A DNA stretch of 64,000 nt from Pseudomonas pudica. Its GTDB lineage: Bacteria > Pseudomonadota > Gammaproteobacteria > Pseudomonadales > Pseudomonadaceae. The stretch is from contig NZ_JADLJS010000014.1 in the NCBI RefSeq assembly GCF_015680405.1, positions 1 through 64,000 on the forward strand, in the 5' to 3' direction. This document shows, piece by piece, positions 19,377-29,993 of this stretch (position 1 is its first letter; every line of letters starts with the position of its first letter). The position numbers and the translations under genes are program-made. The notes under the pieces are model-generated. The model ran no database searches, was not told the DNA's origin, and saw nothing but the letters and a program-made list of their open reading frames with translations.

Positions 19377-19808
19377 ATGGCTGTTCAACGTACTTTCTCC
19401 ATCATCAAGCCTGACGCCGTTGCCAAGAACGTCATCGGCGAGATCACCACTCGTTTCGAGAAAGCCGGCCTGCGCGTCGTCGCTTCGAAAATGAAGCAAC
19501 TGTCCAAAGCCGAAGCCGAAGGCTTCTACGCCGAGCACAAAGAGCGCGGCTTCTTCGCTGACCTGGTTGCCTTCATGACTTCCGGCCCGGTCATCGTTCA
19601 GGTTCTGGAAGGCGAAAACGCCGTTCTGGCCAACCGCGAGCTGATGGGCGCCACCAACCCGAAAGAAGCTGCTGCCGGCACCATCCGTGCTGACTTCGCC
19701 GTTTCCATCGACGAAAACGCTGTTCACGGTTCCGACTCGGAAGCTTCGGCTGCCCGCGAAATCGCTTACTTCTTCTCCGCTACCGAGCTGTGCGACCGCA
19801 TTCGCTAA
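19377..19808 (+). CDS. ndk: Nucleoside diphosphate kinase
   Basis: 143 residues. Transfers the gamma phosphate of ATP to nucleoside diphosphates through a phosphohistidine, His117 in 'NAVHGSDS'. Other marks: '[18 protein letters not shown]', '[14 protein letters not shown]', '[15 protein letters not shown]'. CTGGAG precedes the ATG. Codon use is strongly biased (long runs of optimal codons), fitting high expression. rlmN starts 24 bp after the stop. Confidence 0.98.
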   Translation: MAVQRTFSIIKPDAVAKNVIGEITTRFEKAGLRVVASKMKQLSKAEAEGFYAEHKERGFFADLVAFMTSGPVIVQVLEGENAVLANRELMGATNPKEAAAGTIRADFAVSIDENAVHGSDSEASAAREIAYFFSATELCDRIR

Positions 19809-19832
19809 GCGAAGCAGGTCTTGGGTGATTCC

Positions 19833-20978
19833 ATGAGTGACATGACTGGCAAGATCAACCTGTTGGGCCTGACCCTGCAGGAAATGGAAAAATTCTTCGA
19901 GTCGATCGGAGAGAAGCGTTTTCGTGCCGGTCAGGTCATGAAATGGATTCACCACTTTGGCGTCGACGATTTCGCCGCCATGACCAATGTCGGCAAGGCC
20001 TTGCGCGAAAAGCTCGAGGCCGTTGCCGAGATTCGGGGCCCGGAAGTGGTCAGTGAAGACATTTCCGCCGACGGTACCCGCAAGTGGGTGGTCCGCGTTG
20101 CCTCCGGCAGCTGCGTCGAGACCGTCTACATCCCCACCGACGATCGCGGCACCCTGTGCGTGTCGTCGCAAGCCGGCTGTGCCCTGGACTGCAGCTTCTG
20201 CTCCACCGGCAAGCAAGGCTTCAACAGCAACCTCACCGCCGCCGAAGTGATCGGCCAGGTGTGGCTTGCCAACAAATCCTTCGGGACCGTTCCGGCCAAG
20301 ATCGACCGCGCCATTACCAACGTGGTCATGATGGGCATGGGCGAACCCCTGCTGAATTTCGATAATGTCATCGCCGCCATGAAGATCATGATGGAAGATC
20401 TGGGCTATGGCATTTCCAAGCGTCGCGTCACACTGTCCACCTCGGGCGTGGTGCCGATGATCGACGAGCTGGCCAAGCACATCGACGTGTCGCTGGCCCT
20501 GTCGCTGCACGCACCGAACGACGAACTGCGCAACAAGCTGGTACCGATCAACAAGAAGTACCCGCTGAAGATGCTGCTGGAATCGTGCATGGGCTACATG
20601 TCCACCCTGGGTGGCAAGCGCGTGCTGACCATCGAGTACACCCTGCTCAAGGACGTAAACGATCAGCCTGAGCATGCTGCGCAAATGATCGAGCTGCTGC
20701 GCGACGTACCATGCAAGATCAACCTGATCCCGTTCAACCCGTTCCCGCACTCCGGCTACGAGCGGCCAAGCAACAACGCCATCCGCCGTTTCCAGGATCT
20801 GTTGCACCACGGTGGCTTCAACGTCACTACCCGCACCACCCGTGGTGATGACATCGACGCTGCCTGTGGTCAGCTGGTCGGCCAGGTCAACGACCGCACC
20901 CGCCGCAGCGAGCGCTACATCGCTGTGCGCCAGCTGTCCGCGGACGCCGAGCTGCAAGACAGCCCCGCCAGCCACTGA
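19833..20978 (+). CDS. rlmN: Dual-specificity 23S rRNA/tRNA adenine-C2 methyltransferase (radical SAM)
   Basis: 381 residues from ATG 19833 (an in-frame TTG at 19821 is less likely). Methylates C2 of A2503 in 23S rRNA and A37 in tRNAs. The radical-SAM cysteines are Cys116, Cys120 and Cys123 ('[15 protein letters not shown]'); the methyl-carrying C-terminal Cys is Cys345 in '[13 protein letters not shown]'. '[14 protein letters not shown]', '[12 protein letters not shown]' and '[11 protein letters not shown]' are family blocks. An Fe-S enzyme placed right after the isc operon and ndk. Confidence 0.97.
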   Translation: MSDMTGKINLLGLTLQEMEKFFESIGEKRFRAGQVMKWIHHFGVDDFAAMTNVGKALREKLEAVAEIRGPEVVSEDISADGTRKWVVRVASGSCVETVYIPTDDRGTLCVSSQAGCALDCSFCSTGKQGFNSNLTAAEVIGQVWLANKSFGTVPAKIDRAITNVVMMGMGEPLLNFDNVIAAMKIMMEDLGYGISKRRVTLSTSGVVPMIDELAKHIDVSLALSLHAPNDELRNKLVPINKKYPLKMLLESCMGYMSTLGGKRVLTIEYTLLKDVNDQPEHAAQMIELLRDVPCKINLIPFNPFPHSGYERPSNNAIRRFQDLLHHGGFNVTTRTTRGDDIDAACGQLVGQVNDRTRRSERYIAVRQLSADAELQDSPASH

Positions 20979-20992
20979 CCGGGACCTTGCCC

Positions 20993-21754
20993 ATGAGCCT
21001 GCGCGCCGCGCTGTCGATCCTTGCGCTTTCGCTGCTGGCCGGCTGCGTGTCGGGCGGTGCGAGCGACCCCCTGGCCAGCCGCCAGGGCAGGGCAGAGGCG
21101 GGGCGGGCCTATGTGCAGCTTGGGCTGGGTTATTTGCAACAGGGTTTGACCGAGCAGGCCAAGGCGCCGCTGGGCAAGGCCCTGGCCCTGGATGGCGGAG
21201 ATGCCGACGCGCACGCCGCCCTGGCGCTGGTCTTCCAGGCCGAAGGCGAGCCGGCGCTGGCCGAAGCTCACTTTCGCAAGGCGCTGCACGCACGCACGGG
21301 CGACACGCGAATTCGCAACAATTACGGCAGTTTCCTTTATGCTCAGGGGCGATTTGCCGAGGCCGAGCAGATGTTTCGCCTTGCCAGCGCCGATACCCTG
21401 TATCCTGAGCGCTCACGCGTGTACGAGAACCTGGGCCTGACCGCTCTGAAGCTCGAGCGCCGCGACCAGGCCCATGCGTATCTGCTGAAAGCTTTGCAAC
21501 TCAACCAGCGGCAGCCGAAAGCCTTGCTGGAAATGGCTGAGTTGTCCTACGAAAACAGGCATTATGTGCCGGCCCGGGAATACTACGATCGTTTCAGCCA
21601 GTTGAGCGACCACGATGCCCGTAGCCTGCTGCTGGGCAGTCGCCTTGCCAGGGTATTCGACGAGCAGGGCACACTGGCCGAGCTGGGCCAGCAATTACAA
21701 CGACTTTATCCCGGTACGCCGGAATATCAGCAATACCTGTCGGAGCAACGATGA
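20993..21754 (+). CDS. pilF: Type IV pilus pilotin lipoprotein PilF (PilW)
   Basis: 253 residues. The lipoprotein signal peptide MSLRAALSILALSLLAGCVS ends in a lipobox (LAGC, Cys18). Tetratricopeptide repeats follow: 'GRAYVQLGLGYLQQGLTEQAKAPLGKALALDG', 'ADAHAALALVFQAEGEPALAEAHFRKAL', 'TRIRNNYGSFLYAQGRFAEAEQMFRLA', 'SRVYENLGLTALKLERRDQAHAYLLKAL'-type units. PilF pilots the PilQ secretin to the outer membrane. The start at 20993 fits the signal peptide. Its stop overlaps the rodZ-like start by four bases. Confidence 0.93.
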   Translation: MSLRAALSILALSLLAGCVSGGASDPLASRQGRAEAGRAYVQLGLGYLQQGLTEQAKAPLGKALALDGGDADAHAALALVFQAEGEPALAEAHFRKALHARTGDTRIRNNYGSFLYAQGRFAEAEQMFRLASADTLYPERSRVYENLGLTALKLERRDQAHAYLLKALQLNQRQPKALLEMAELSYENRHYVPAREYYDRFSQLSDHDARSLLLGSRLARVFDEQGTLAELGQQLQRLYPGTPEYQQYLSEQR

Positions 21755-22806
21755 AAGCCGCGCATCCCGAAGTAGCAGTAGCGCCTGGCCAGAACCCCGG
21801 TGAGCTTTTGCGTCAGGCCCGTGAGAACCGGGACTGGTCACAAGCCGAGGTGGCCCGCAAGCTCAACCTCACTGTCAGTTCGTTGAACCACGTGGAAACC
21901 GGCGCCTTCGACAAGCTGCCGGGGCATACCTTCGCCCGTGGTTATATCCGCGCCTATGCCAAGCTGATGGACCTGGACCAGGCTGCCCTGGTGGAGGCCT
22001 TCGACCGTTACACCGGTACCCACGCCAAAGGCAGCGACGTGCATTCGCTGGGCCGTATCGAAGAGCCGGTGCGGCTGTCTCACAATATCCTGCGCGGCGT
22101 CAGCCTGCTGCTGCTGGTGGCCGTGGTCGGTGGCGGCTTTGTCTGGTGGCAGGACCAGGGCAGCCTGCGTGGCAAGGACCTGGCCAAGATCGCCCTGGAG
22201 CACGTCGAAGTCGAAAGCGCCGACGGTACCACCCAGATTCACCCGCTCGATGAGCCTGAAGACCAGGCTGTCTCCGCTGGGCAGCAGCCCGAGAGCGCGC
22301 CGCTGCCGCTGGAGCAGGGCGCTGCCGAGCAGCCTGCCGCCGCCGAACAGGCACCGGCAAGCCCGGCACCTGCTGCTACCGCTGCCGCGGTGCCAAATCC
22401 AGCCCAGCAGGCGCCTGTGCCACCGGTCGCCAGCGCCCCTGCTGCAGCGCCTGCGCCGGTAGCACCGGTTGCCCCGGCTCCGGCCCCGGCGGCTGTTGCA
22501 CCTGCTACGCCCGTAGCGGCCGTGGCCGCTGCCGAGCCTGCTGCCCCTGCCGTGGTGCCGGCTGGCAGCGCCAAGGTCGCCATCCAGTTCGTCGCCGATT
22601 GCTGGACCCAGGTCACCGACGGCAACGGCAAGGTGCTGTTCAGCGCCATCAAGCGCAAGGGGGACAACCTCGAGCTGACCGGCAAGCCGCCGTTCTCGGT
22701 ACGCCTGGGCTTTGCCCGTGGCGCCCAGGTCAGCTACAACGGCCAGGCCGTCGATGTTGCCCCGTTCACCAGTGGCGAGACAGCTCGCCTGAAGTTGGGA
22801 CAGTAA
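21751..22806 (+). CDS. rodZ: RodZ-like cytoskeletal/morphology protein
   Basis: 351 residues. N-terminal Xre-type helix-turn-helix (about 15-80: '[39 protein letters not shown]'), a single transmembrane helix (about 115-133, [15 protein letters not shown]), an Ala/Pro-rich periplasmic linker (about 170-265) and a C-terminal DUF4115 domain ('[25 protein letters not shown]'). This is the RodZ architecture; RodZ ties MreB filaments to the rod-shape elongation machinery. Overlaps pilF by four bases and precedes ispG by 2 bp, the usual order. The low-complexity linker is the part most variable among strains. Confidence 0.9.
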   Translation: MKAAHPEVAVAPGQNPGELLRQARENRDWSQAEVARKLNLTVSSLNHVETGAFDKLPGHTFARGYIRAYAKLMDLDQAALVEAFDRYTGTHAKGSDVHSLGRIEEPVRLSHNILRGVSLLLLVAVVGGGFVWWQDQGSLRGKDLAKIALEHVEVESADGTTQIHPLDEPEDQAVSAGQQPESAPLPLEQGAAEQPAAAEQAPASPAPAATAAAVPNPAQQAPVPPVASAPAAAPAPVAPVAPAPAPAAVAPATPVAAVAAAEPAAPAVVPAGSAKVAIQFVADCWTQVTDGNGKVLFSAIKRKGDNLELTGKPPFSVRLGFARGAQVSYNGQAVDVAPFTSGETARLKLGQ

Positions 22807-22808
22807 TC

Positions 22809-23918
22809 ATGCACGGCGAATCTCCGATCAAACGTCGCGAATCCCGCAAAATCTGGGTCGGCAATGTACCGGTGGGTGGTGATGCCCCCATCGCGGTGCA
22901 GAGCATGACCAACACCGACACCAACGATGTTGCCGCCACCGTGGCGCAAATCCAGCGCCTGGTCGATGCCGGCGTGGACATCGTGCGCGTCTCGGTACCG
23001 GACATGGACGCCGCCGAGGCGTTCGGCCGCATCAAGCAGCAGGTCAGCGTGCCGCTGGTTGCCGATATCCACTTCGACTACAAGATCGCCCTGCGCGTGG
23101 CCGAACTGGGCGTCGACTGCCTGCGTATCAACCCGGGCAACATCGGCCGTGAAGACCGTGTGCGTGCGGTGGTCGATGCCGCCCGTGACCGGGGTATCCC
23201 GATTCGTATCGGCGTCAACGCCGGCTCGCTTGAAAAGGACCTGCAGAAGAAGTACGGCGAACCGACCCCGGCGGCGCTGGTCGAGTCGGCCCTGCGCCAC
23301 GTCGAGCACCTCGACCGCCTGGACTTCCAGGACTTCAAGGTCAGCGTCAAGGCCTCCGATGTGTTCATGGCCGTCGAAGCCTACCGCCTGCTGGCCAAGC
23401 AGATCGTGCAGCCGCTGCACCTGGGCATCACCGAAGCCGGTGGCCTGCGTTCGGGGACGGTGAAATCCGCTGTCGGCCTCGGTATGCTGCTGGCCGAAGG
23501 CATTGGCGATACCATCCGTATCTCGCTGGCGGCCGACCCGGTCGAGGAAGTGAAAGTCGGCTACGACATCCTCAAATCGCTGCACCTGCGCTCGCGTGGC
23601 ATCAACTTCATCGCCTGCCCGAGCTGCTCGCGGCAGAACTTCGATGTGGTCAAGACCATGAACGAGCTGGAAGGGCGCCTGGAAGACCTGCTGGTGCCGC
23701 TGGACGTGGCGGTGATCGGTTGCGTGGTCAACGGCCCGGGCGAAGCCAAGGAGTCCCATGTGGGGCTGACCGGCGGCACGCCGAACCTGGTCTATATCGA
23801 CGGCAAGCCGGCACAGAAGCTGACCAACGACAACCTGGTCGATGAACTGGAAAAGCTCATCCGCCAGAAAGCGGCCGAAAAGGCCGAAGCCGACGCGGCG
23901 CTGATCGTCCGTGGCTGA
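22809..23918 (+). CDS. ispG: 4-hydroxy-3-methylbut-2-en-1-yl diphosphate synthase
   Basis: 369 residues from ATG 22809 ([19 protein letters not shown]). A [4Fe-4S] enzyme of the MEP isoprenoid pathway that reduces methylerythritol cyclodiphosphate to HMBPP. N-terminal TIM barrel: '[18 protein letters not shown]', '[15 protein letters not shown]', 'LRINPGNIG'. C-terminal cluster-binding part: '[14 protein letters not shown]' and '[15 protein letters not shown]' supply the three cysteines. Its Fe-S dependence fits the Fe-S-rich neighbourhood. Confidence 0.97.
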   Translation: MHGESPIKRRESRKIWVGNVPVGGDAPIAVQSMTNTDTNDVAATVAQIQRLVDAGVDIVRVSVPDMDAAEAFGRIKQQVSVPLVADIHFDYKIALRVAELGVDCLRINPGNIGREDRVRAVVDAARDRGIPIRIGVNAGSLEKDLQKKYGEPTPAALVESALRHVEHLDRLDFQDFKVSVKASDVFMAVEAYRLLAKQIVQPLHLGITEAGGLRSGTVKSAVGLGMLLAEGIGDTIRISLAADPVEEVKVGYDILKSLHLRSRGINFIACPSCSRQNFDVVKTMNELEGRLEDLLVPLDVAVIGCVVNGPGEAKESHVGLTGGTPNLVYIDGKPAQKLTNDNLVDELEKLIRQKAAEKAEADAALIVRG

Positions 23919-23943
23919 CACACAGAATTCGTAAGGACTTTTC

Positions 23944-25233
23944 GTGAGCAAATCGCTGCAAGCCATCCGTGGCATGAACGACATCCTGCCAGAACAGTCG
24001 CCACTGTGGCGCTACTTCGAAGGCACCGTGGCCGGCCTGCTGGACACCTACGGGTACAGCCAGATCCGCACGCCGATCGTCGAGTTCACCGAGCTGTTCA
24101 AGCGCTCCATCGGTGAAGTGACCGACATCGTCGAAAAAGAGATGTACACCTTCGAAGACCGCAACGGCGATTCGCTGACCCTGCGCCCCGAAGGCACCGC
24201 TGCCTGCGTGCGTGCCGTGCTCGAGCATGGCATCACCGGCAACGGCCAGGTGCAGAAGCTGTGGTACATCGGCCAGATGTTCCGCCACGAGCGCCCGCAG
24301 AAGGGCCGCTACCGCCAGTTCCACCAGATTGGCGTGGAAGTGTTCAACCTGGACGGCCCGGACATCGACGCAGAGCTGATCATGCTGACCTGGCGCTTGT
24401 GGGGCCTGCTGGGCATCCAGGACGCAGTCAAGCTGGAGCTCAACAGCCTGGGCACCAGCGAAGCCCGTGCACGCTACCGTGATGCGCTGGTCGAGTTCCT
24501 CTCGGCGCGCCTGGAGCAACTGGACGAAGACAGCCAGCGCCGCCTGAAGAGCAACCCGCTGCGCATTCTCGACAGCAAGGACCAGAACACCCAGGCGGTG
24601 CTGGTCGGCGCGCCGAAGCTGGAAGACTACCTGGACGAAGAGTCGCGCGTGCACTTCGAGGGCCTCAAGGCCCGCCTGGACGCTGCCGGCATTCCGTTCG
24701 TGATCAACACCAAGCTGGTGCGTGGCCTGGACTACTACAGCAAGACCGTGTTCGAGTGGGTCACCGACAAGCTCGGCGCCCAGGGCACCGTCTGCGCCGG
24801 CGGCCGTTACGACGGCCTGGTCGAACAGATGGGCGGCAAGCCGACCTCGGGCGTCGGTTTCGCCATGGGCATCGAGCGCCTGATCCTGCTGCTCGAAACC
24901 CTGGGCAAGGTGCCCGAGTCCATCAGCCGCCAGATCGACGTCTACCTGTGCGCCTTTGGCGAACAGGCGGAACTGGCCGGCCTGCGCCTGTCCGAAGGCC
25001 TGCGCGACCGCCTGCCGGGCCTGCGCCTGGCTGTCAACGCCGGCGGTGGCAGCTTCAAGAGCCAGTTCAAGAAAGCCGACAAGAGCGGTGCGCTGTTCGC
25101 GCTGATCCTCGGCGACGACGAACTGGCCAAGCAAGAGATCGGCTTCAAGCCCCTGCGTGGTCAGGGCGAACAACAGAACATTGCCTGGGATGCTCTGGCG
25201 GAGCACCTGGAAACCGCGATCGCGCAGGCGTAA
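23944..25233 (+). CDS. hisS: Histidyl-tRNA synthetase
   Basis: 429 residues, GTG start with AAGGA upstream. Class II synthetase: motif 1 around '[20 protein letters not shown]', motif 2 '[26 protein letters not shown]', HisA-type '[15 protein letters not shown]', and motif 3 '[28 protein letters not shown]'; the C-terminal anticodon-binding domain starts at about 330. 25 bp after ispG. Confidence 0.97.
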   Translation: MSKSLQAIRGMNDILPEQSPLWRYFEGTVAGLLDTYGYSQIRTPIVEFTELFKRSIGEVTDIVEKEMYTFEDRNGDSLTLRPEGTAACVRAVLEHGITGNGQVQKLWYIGQMFRHERPQKGRYRQFHQIGVEVFNLDGPDIDAELIMLTWRLWGLLGIQDAVKLELNSLGTSEARARYRDALVEFLSARLEQLDEDSQRRLKSNPLRILDSKDQNTQAVLVGAPKLEDYLDEESRVHFEGLKARLDAAGIPFVINTKLVRGLDYYSKTVFEWVTDKLGAQGTVCAGGRYDGLVEQMGGKPTSGVGFAMGIERLILLLETLGKVPESISRQIDVYLCAFGEQAELAGLRLSEGLRDRLPGLRLAVNAGGGSFKSQFKKADKSGALFALILGDDELAKQEIGFKPLRGQGEQQNIAWDALAEHLETAIAQA

Positions 25234-25272
25234 CGCGGTTCAACAAGCGAATAGGCGAAAAGGAGTATTGGG

Positions 25273-25911
25273 GTGTCGAGTACCGATGATGAACTGGCAG
25301 GGGTCAAGGACTGGTGGAACCGCAACGGCAAGCCGCTGCTGACCGGTGCCCTGCTGGCTGGCGTGGTGGTGTTGGGCTGGAATACCTGGCACAAGTACCA
25401 GAACAATCAGTCGCAAGGTGCCTCGCAGCTGTACCAGGCCTTGCTGGAGACCAGCCTGACGCCGACTGGCCAGCCTGACGCGACCAAGGTCGCGGAGCTG
25501 GCCGGCAAGCTCAAGAGCGAGTTCGGCGGTACCGCCTACGCCCAGTACGGCAGCCTGTTCGTGGCCAAGGTCGCGGTCGAGACCGGCAAGCTTGACGATG
25601 CTGCTGCCGAGTTGAAGAGCGTGCTGGACAAGCCGGCCGATGCCACCCTGGGCGAAATTTCGCGTCAGCGCCTGGCCCGTGTGCTGGCTGCCCAGAACAA
25701 GGCCGAGGACGCCCTCAAGCTGCTCGACGGCGACGCCGACAAAGCCTTCCTGGCCAGCCGCGAAGAGTTGAAAGGTGACCTGCTGGTGCAACTGGGTCGC
25801 GCCGACGACGCGCACAGCGCTTACGAAAAAGCCAAGGCTGCGTTGTCCGATGAGGCGGCGGTCGGTGGCCTGCAATTGAAGCTGGATGACTTGGCCAAAG
25901 GGGACGCGTAA
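25273..25911 (+). CDS. yfgM: YfgM/AncA-type TPR membrane protein (UPF0070)
   Basis: 212 residues, GTG start with AAGGAG nine bases upstream. A short cytosolic N-terminus ('SSTDDELAGVKDWWNRNGKP') precedes one transmembrane helix (LLTGALLAGVVVLGW, about 21-37), then a periplasmic TPR-like domain ('YAQYGSLFVAKVAVETGKLDDAAAELKSVL', 'DDAHSAYEKAKAAL'). In E. coli YfgM works with PpiD at the SecYEG exit site as a periplasmic chaperone ancillary. Lies directly before bamB with no gap. Confidence 0.9.
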   Translation: MSSTDDELAGVKDWWNRNGKPLLTGALLAGVVVLGWNTWHKYQNNQSQGASQLYQALLETSLTPTGQPDATKVAELAGKLKSEFGGTAYAQYGSLFVAKVAVETGKLDDAAAELKSVLDKPADATLGEISRQRLARVLAAQNKAEDALKLLDGDADKAFLASREELKGDLLVQLGRADDAHSAYEKAKAALSDEAAVGGLQLKLDDLAKGDA

Positions 25912-27054
25912 GTGATCGGTTGGAAACATGCAGCAGTGCTGACCCTGGCCGTACTGGCCGCAGGTTGCAGCAGCAACAGCAAGAAGGAACTGCCTCCGGC
26001 CGAGCTGACCAAGTTCACCGAGGAAGTGGTGCTGAAGAAGCAGTGGAGCCGTTCGATCGGTGATGGCCAGGGTGAGACCTACAACACCCTGGTACCTGCC
26101 ATCGAGAACGACCGTATCTACGCCTCCGACGTCAACGGCGAAGTCTTTGCTCTCGACCGCATCACCGGCGACGTGGTGTGGAAGAAGGACCTCGAGCTGC
26201 CGGTATCCGGCGCTGTCGGCGTGGGCTACGGCCTGGTCATGATCGGTACCCTCAAGGGTGAAGTCATCGCCCTGGACTCCAGCACCGGTGAGGAGCGCTG
26301 GCGCTCCCGCGTGACCAGCGAAGTGCTGGCCCCGCCTGCCAACAACGGTGAGGTGGTGGTGGTGCAGACCCAGGACGATCGCCTGATCGGCCTGGATGCC
26401 GCCACTGGCGACCGTCGCTGGATCTACGAAAACACCCCGGCCGTGCTGACCCTGCGTGGCACCGGCGCGCCGATCGCCACCAACCGCCTGGCCGTCGCCG
26501 GCCTGTCCACCGGCAAGGTGGTGGCGGTGGATATCAACAACGGCGTGCCGGTTTGGGAGAGCCGCGTGGCGATTCCGCAGGGCCGTTCCGAGCTGGACCG
26601 AGTGGTCGATATCGACGGTGGCCTGCTGCTGTCGGGTGGTACCCTGTACGTCAGCACCTACCAGGGCCGCGTTGCGGGCCTGGACCTGGAAAGCGGCCGG
26701 GTGCTTTGGCAGCGCGATGCCTCCAGCTATGTGGGTGTCGCCCAAGGCTTCGGCAACGTCTACGTCAGCGAAGCTTCGGGTACAGTCGAAAGTGTCGACG
26801 AGCGCTCGTCCAGCGCCCTGTGGACCAACGACACCATGGCTCGCCGCCAGCTGACCGCACCTGAAGTGTTCTCCAGCTACGTGGCGGTGGGCGACTTCGA
26901 GGGTTACCTGCACCTGCTGAGCCAGGTCGATGGCCGCTTCGTCGGCCGTGAGCGTATCGACAGTGATGGCCTGCGTGCCCGCCCACTTGTGGTCGGCGAC
27001 ACCATCTACGTCTTCGGCAACAGCGGCAAGCTCGAGGCACTGACCATCCGCTGA
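25912..27054 (+). CDS. bamB: Outer-membrane assembly lipoprotein BamB
   Basis: 380 residues, GTG start abutting the yfgM stop. Lipoprotein signal MIGWKHAAVLTLAVLAAGCS with lipobox AAGC (Cys19), then an eight-bladed PQQ/WD-like beta-propeller with repeated 'DSSTGEERWRSRV', 'DAATGDRRWIYEN', 'DINNGVPVWESRVA' and 'DLESGRVLWQRDA' blades. Part of the BAM complex that inserts outer-membrane beta-barrels. The order hisS-yfgM-bamB-der is conserved in gammaproteobacteria. Confidence 0.96.
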   Translation: MIGWKHAAVLTLAVLAAGCSSNSKKELPPAELTKFTEEVVLKKQWSRSIGDGQGETYNTLVPAIENDRIYASDVNGEVFALDRITGDVVWKKDLELPVSGAVGVGYGLVMIGTLKGEVIALDSSTGEERWRSRVTSEVLAPPANNGEVVVVQTQDDRLIGLDAATGDRRWIYENTPAVLTLRGTGAPIATNRLAVAGLSTGKVVAVDINNGVPVWESRVAIPQGRSELDRVVDIDGGLLLSGGTLYVSTYQGRVAGLDLESGRVLWQRDASSYVGVAQGFGNVYVSEASGTVESVDERSSSALWTNDTMARRQLTAPEVFSSYVAVGDFEGYLHLLSQVDGRFVGRERIDSDGLRARPLVVGDTIYVFGNSGKLEALTIR

Positions 27055-27171
27055 AGCTATGCTTGAAGCCTTGGCGGGCTTCAAGCCGCGGCGCAGGACA
27101 CGCCGCCCGAACTCCGGCCGCTGCTTTGCAGCGGCCTTTGCATTTTCAAGAATTCAAGAGTGGAGAGCCGA
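27055..27171 (+). terminator. Three consecutive hairpins between bamB and der, the last terminator-like
   Basis: Hairpin 1: GCTTGAAGCC / GGCTTCAAGC (27061-27086). Hairpin 2: GCGGCG / CGCCGC (27088-27106). Hairpin 3: GGCCGCTGC-TTT-GCAGCGGCC (27116-27136) followed by TTTGCATTTT. Hairpin 3 looks like a Rho-independent terminator or attenuator and ends 36 bp before the der start codon. Confidence 0.7.
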
Positions 27172-28635
27172 ATGGTTCCCGTAATCGCCCTGGTGGGCCG
27201 CCCGAACGTCGGCAAATCCACCATGTTCAACCGCCTGACCAAAACCCGCGATGCCATCGTCGGTGACCTGTCGGGCCTGACCCGTGACCGCCAGTATGGT
27301 GATGCCAGCTGGCAGGGTCGTTCCTTCATCCTGATCGACACCGGCGGTATCACCGGTGACGAAGTGGGCATGGACGAGAAAATGGCCGAGCAGTCGCTCA
27401 TGGCCATTGAAGAAGCCGACTATGTGCTGTTCCTGGTCGATGCCCGGGCCGGCATGACCGCTGCCGACCAGATGATCGCCGAGCACCTGCGCAAGCGGAA
27501 CAAGGAAGCGATCCTGGTTGCCAACAAGATCGACAACATCGATGCCGATGTGGCTCGCGCCGAGTTCTCGCCGCTGGGCATGGGCAACGCCATCCCGGTG
27601 GCCGGCTCCCAGGGCCGCGGCATCAACGCGCTGATGGAGGCTGTGCTCGGCCACCTGCCACGCGATCAGGTCGAAGAAGCGCTGGACGCCGAAGTCGCCG
27701 AAGGCGAAGAGGCGGTGCGCATCCCTGGCCCGAGCGAGAAGGATGGTATCAAGATCGCCATCATCGGCCGCCCCAACGTCGGCAAGTCGACCCTGGTCAA
27801 CCGCATGCTCGGCGAGGAGCGCGTGGTGGTGTACGACCAGCCGGGCACCACCCGCGACAGTATCTACATCCCGTTCGAGCGCGATGACGAGAAGTACACC
27901 TTCATCGACACCGCCGGCGTGCGCAAGCGCGGCAAGATCCACGAGGAAGTCGAGAAGTTCTCGGTGGTGAAGACGCTGCAGGCGATCAAGGACGCCAACG
28001 TGGTTATCTTCGTCATGGACGCCCGCGAAGGCGTGGTGGACCACGACCTGAACCTGCTGGGCTTCGCCCTGGAAGCCGGCCGCGCCATCGTCATCGCCCT
28101 GAACAAGTGGGACGGCATGGAGCCGGGCGAGCGTGACTACGTGAAGACCGAGCTGGAGCGCCGGCTGTTCTTCGTCGATTTCGCCGACATCCACTTCATT
28201 TCCGCCCTGCACGGCACCGGCGTGGGCCACCTGTACAAGTCGGTGCAGGCCGCGTTCAAGTCGGCGGTGACCCGCTGGCCGACCAGCCGCCTGACGCAGA
28301 TCCTCGAAGATGCCGTGAGCGAGCACCAGCCACCACTGGTCAATGGCCGCCGCATCAAGCTGCGCTATGCCCACCTTGGTGGTGCCAACCCGCCGCTGAT
28401 CGTGATCCACGGCAACCAGACCGACAAGATTCCCAAGTCGTACTCGCGTTACCTGGAGAACACCTACCGCCGCGTGCTGAAGCTGGTCGGTACGCCTATT
28501 CGCATCGAGTACAAGGGCGGTGAGAACCCGTACGAGGGCAAGAAGAACACCCTCACCGACCGCCAGGTCAACAAGAAGCGCCGCCTGATGTCGCACCACA
28601 AGAAGGCCGAGAAGAAGCGCCGCGACAAGCGCTGA
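27172..28635 (+). CDS. der: Ribosome-assembly GTPase Der (EngA)
   Basis: 487 residues from ATG 27172 ([20 protein letters not shown]) with GGAGAG upstream. Two tandem Era-like GTPase domains, each with its own P-loop (GRPNVGKST at about 8-16 and again at about 201), switch DTGG / DTAG and NKxD (NKID, NKWD) motifs, and a C-terminal KH-like domain ('[19 protein letters not shown]' tail). Needed for 50S subunit maturation. Preceded by an attenuator-like hairpin. Confidence 0.97.
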   Translation: MVPVIALVGRPNVGKSTMFNRLTKTRDAIVGDLSGLTRDRQYGDASWQGRSFILIDTGGITGDEVGMDEKMAEQSLMAIEEADYVLFLVDARAGMTAADQMIAEHLRKRNKEAILVANKIDNIDADVARAEFSPLGMGNAIPVAGSQGRGINALMEAVLGHLPRDQVEEALDAEVAEGEEAVRIPGPSEKDGIKIAIIGRPNVGKSTLVNRMLGEERVVVYDQPGTTRDSIYIPFERDDEKYTFIDTAGVRKRGKIHEEVEKFSVVKTLQAIKDANVVIFVMDAREGVVDHDLNLLGFALEAGRAIVIALNKWDGMEPGERDYVKTELERRLFFVDFADIHFISALHGTGVGHLYKSVQAAFKSAVTRWPTSRLTQILEDAVSEHQPPLVNGRRIKLRYAHLGGANPPLIVIHGNQTDKIPKSYSRYLENTYRRVLKLVGTPIRIEYKGGENPYEGKKNTLTDRQVNKKRRLMSHHKKAEKKRRDKR

Positions 28636-28640
28636 TTCCG

Positions 28641-28740
28641 CGCCAGCTTCTTCGCGGGTAAACCCGCTCCCAGGTCCCAGACAGTTTTCGAATTCTGTGC
28701 AGTACCTGTGGGAGCGGGTTTACCCGCGAAGGGGCCCTTT
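28641..28740. repeat. REP pair (class A)
   Basis: CTTCTTCGCGGGTAAACCCG and its inverted partner GGAGCGGGTTTACCCGCGAA, separated by about 40 bases, directly after the der stop codon. Confidence 0.9.
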
Positions 28741-28844
28741 GATCCAGCGCAATCCCCCTATTGTTTCAACCTTTTTCCTGACCGCTCGATCCGCTATGCT
28801 CGGACTCCACCCCGTGCCGGATACACCCCAGGAAAGAGGGCTCC

Positions 28845-29993
28845 ATGATCCGCAGCAAACTGCCGAATGTCGGCACGACCATCTTCACCACCATGTCCCA
28901 GCTCGCCGTGCAGACGGGCGCGCTCAACCTGTCGCAAGGTTTCCCCGACTTCAATGGCCCGCAGGCACTGCTCGATGCAGTCGGCCGGCATGTGGCCGCC
29001 GGGCATAACCAGTATTCGCCGATGACCGGCTTGCCGGCCCTGCGCCAGCAGGTGGCGGCCAAGGTCGCGCGGCTGTATGGCGGGCAGGTGGATGCCGACC
29101 AGGAAGTGACCATCACCCCTGGCGCCACCGAGGCGATATTCTGCGCCATCCAGGCGGTGGTGCATGCTGGTGACGAGGTGATTGTCTTCGACCCTTGCTA
29201 CGACAGCTACGAGCCGTCCGTGGAACTGGCCGGTGGCCGCTGCGTGCATGTACAGCTGAGCGACGGCGATTTCCGCATCGACTGGCAGAAGTTCAGCGAT
29301 GCCCTCAGCCCGCGCACGCGCATGGTCATCCTCAATTCGCCGCACAACCCAAGCGGTGCGCTGATCACTCGCGATGACCTCGACCAGCTGGCGCGGCTGA
29401 TCGCTGACCGCGATATCTACCTGGTCAGCGATGAAGTATACGAACACCTGGTCTACGACGGTGTGCGCCATGCCAGCGTGCTGGCCCACGAGCAACTGTA
29501 CCAACGCGCCTTCGTGGTCAGCTCGTTCGGCAAGACTTATCACGTTACCGGCTGGAAGACCGGCTACGTTATCGCCCCGCCAGCACTGAGCGCCGAGCTG
29601 CGAAAGGTGCACCAGTACGTCAACTTCTGCGGGGTGACCCCGCTGCAGTGCGCCCTGGCCGATTTCATGGCCGAGCACCCCGAGCATATCGATGAACTGC
29701 CGGCCTTCTACCAGGCCAAGCGAGACTTGTTCTGCGGCTTGCTGGAAGGCTCGCGGTTCCGTTTCACCCGCACGGCGGGTACCTATTTCCAGCTGGTGGA
29801 CTATTCGCAGATCCGCCCGGACCTGAACGATGTCGACATGTCGCTGTGGCTGACCCGTGAGCACGGCGTGGCGACCATCCCGGTGTCGGTGTTCTACCAG
29901 CAACCCATCCCCGAGCAACGCCTGGTCCGCCTGTGCTTTGCCAAACGAGAGGAGACGCTGCGTCAGGCAGCGGAAAAACTATGCGCGATCTGA
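28845..29993 (+). CDS. PLP-dependent methionine-type aminotransferase (YbdL-like)
   Basis: 382 residues. Fold-type I aminotransferase very like E. coli YbdL along its length ('KLPNVGTTIFTTMSQLA', 'NLSQGFPDFNGPQAL', 'NQYSPMTGLPALRQQVA', 'FDPCYDSYEPSVELAGG', 'LNSPHNPSGA', 'SDEVYEHLVYDG'). The PLP lysine is in 'VSSFGKTYHVTGWKTGY'. YbdL-type enzymes transaminate methionine or aromatic amino acids, often using a 2-oxo acid amide product that an omega-amidase clears; that amidase gene overlaps its 3' end by 13 bp, supporting a glutamine-transaminase/omega-amidase salvage pair (inference). Confidence 0.88.
   Translation: MIRSKLPNVGTTIFTTMSQLAVQTGALNLSQGFPDFNGPQALLDAVGRHVAAGHNQYSPMTGLPALRQQVAAKVARLYGGQVDADQEVTITPGATEAIFCAIQAVVHAGDEVIVFDPCYDSYEPSVELAGGRCVHVQLSDGDFRIDWQKFSDALSPRTRMVILNSPHNPSGALITRDDLDQLARLIADRDIYLVSDEVYEHLVYDGVRHASVLAHEQLYQRAFVVSSFGKTYHVTGWKTGYVIAPPALSAELRKVHQYVNFCGVTPLQCALADFMAEHPEHIDELPAFYQAKRDLFCGLLEGSRFRFTRTAGTYFQLVDYSQIRPDLNDVDMSLWLTREHGVATIPVSVFYQQPIPEQRLVRLCFAKREETLRQAAEKLCAI

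Noticed and set aside
23857..25206. 449-codon frame antisense to hisS
   Set aside because: hisS class II motifs on the plus strand account for the region.
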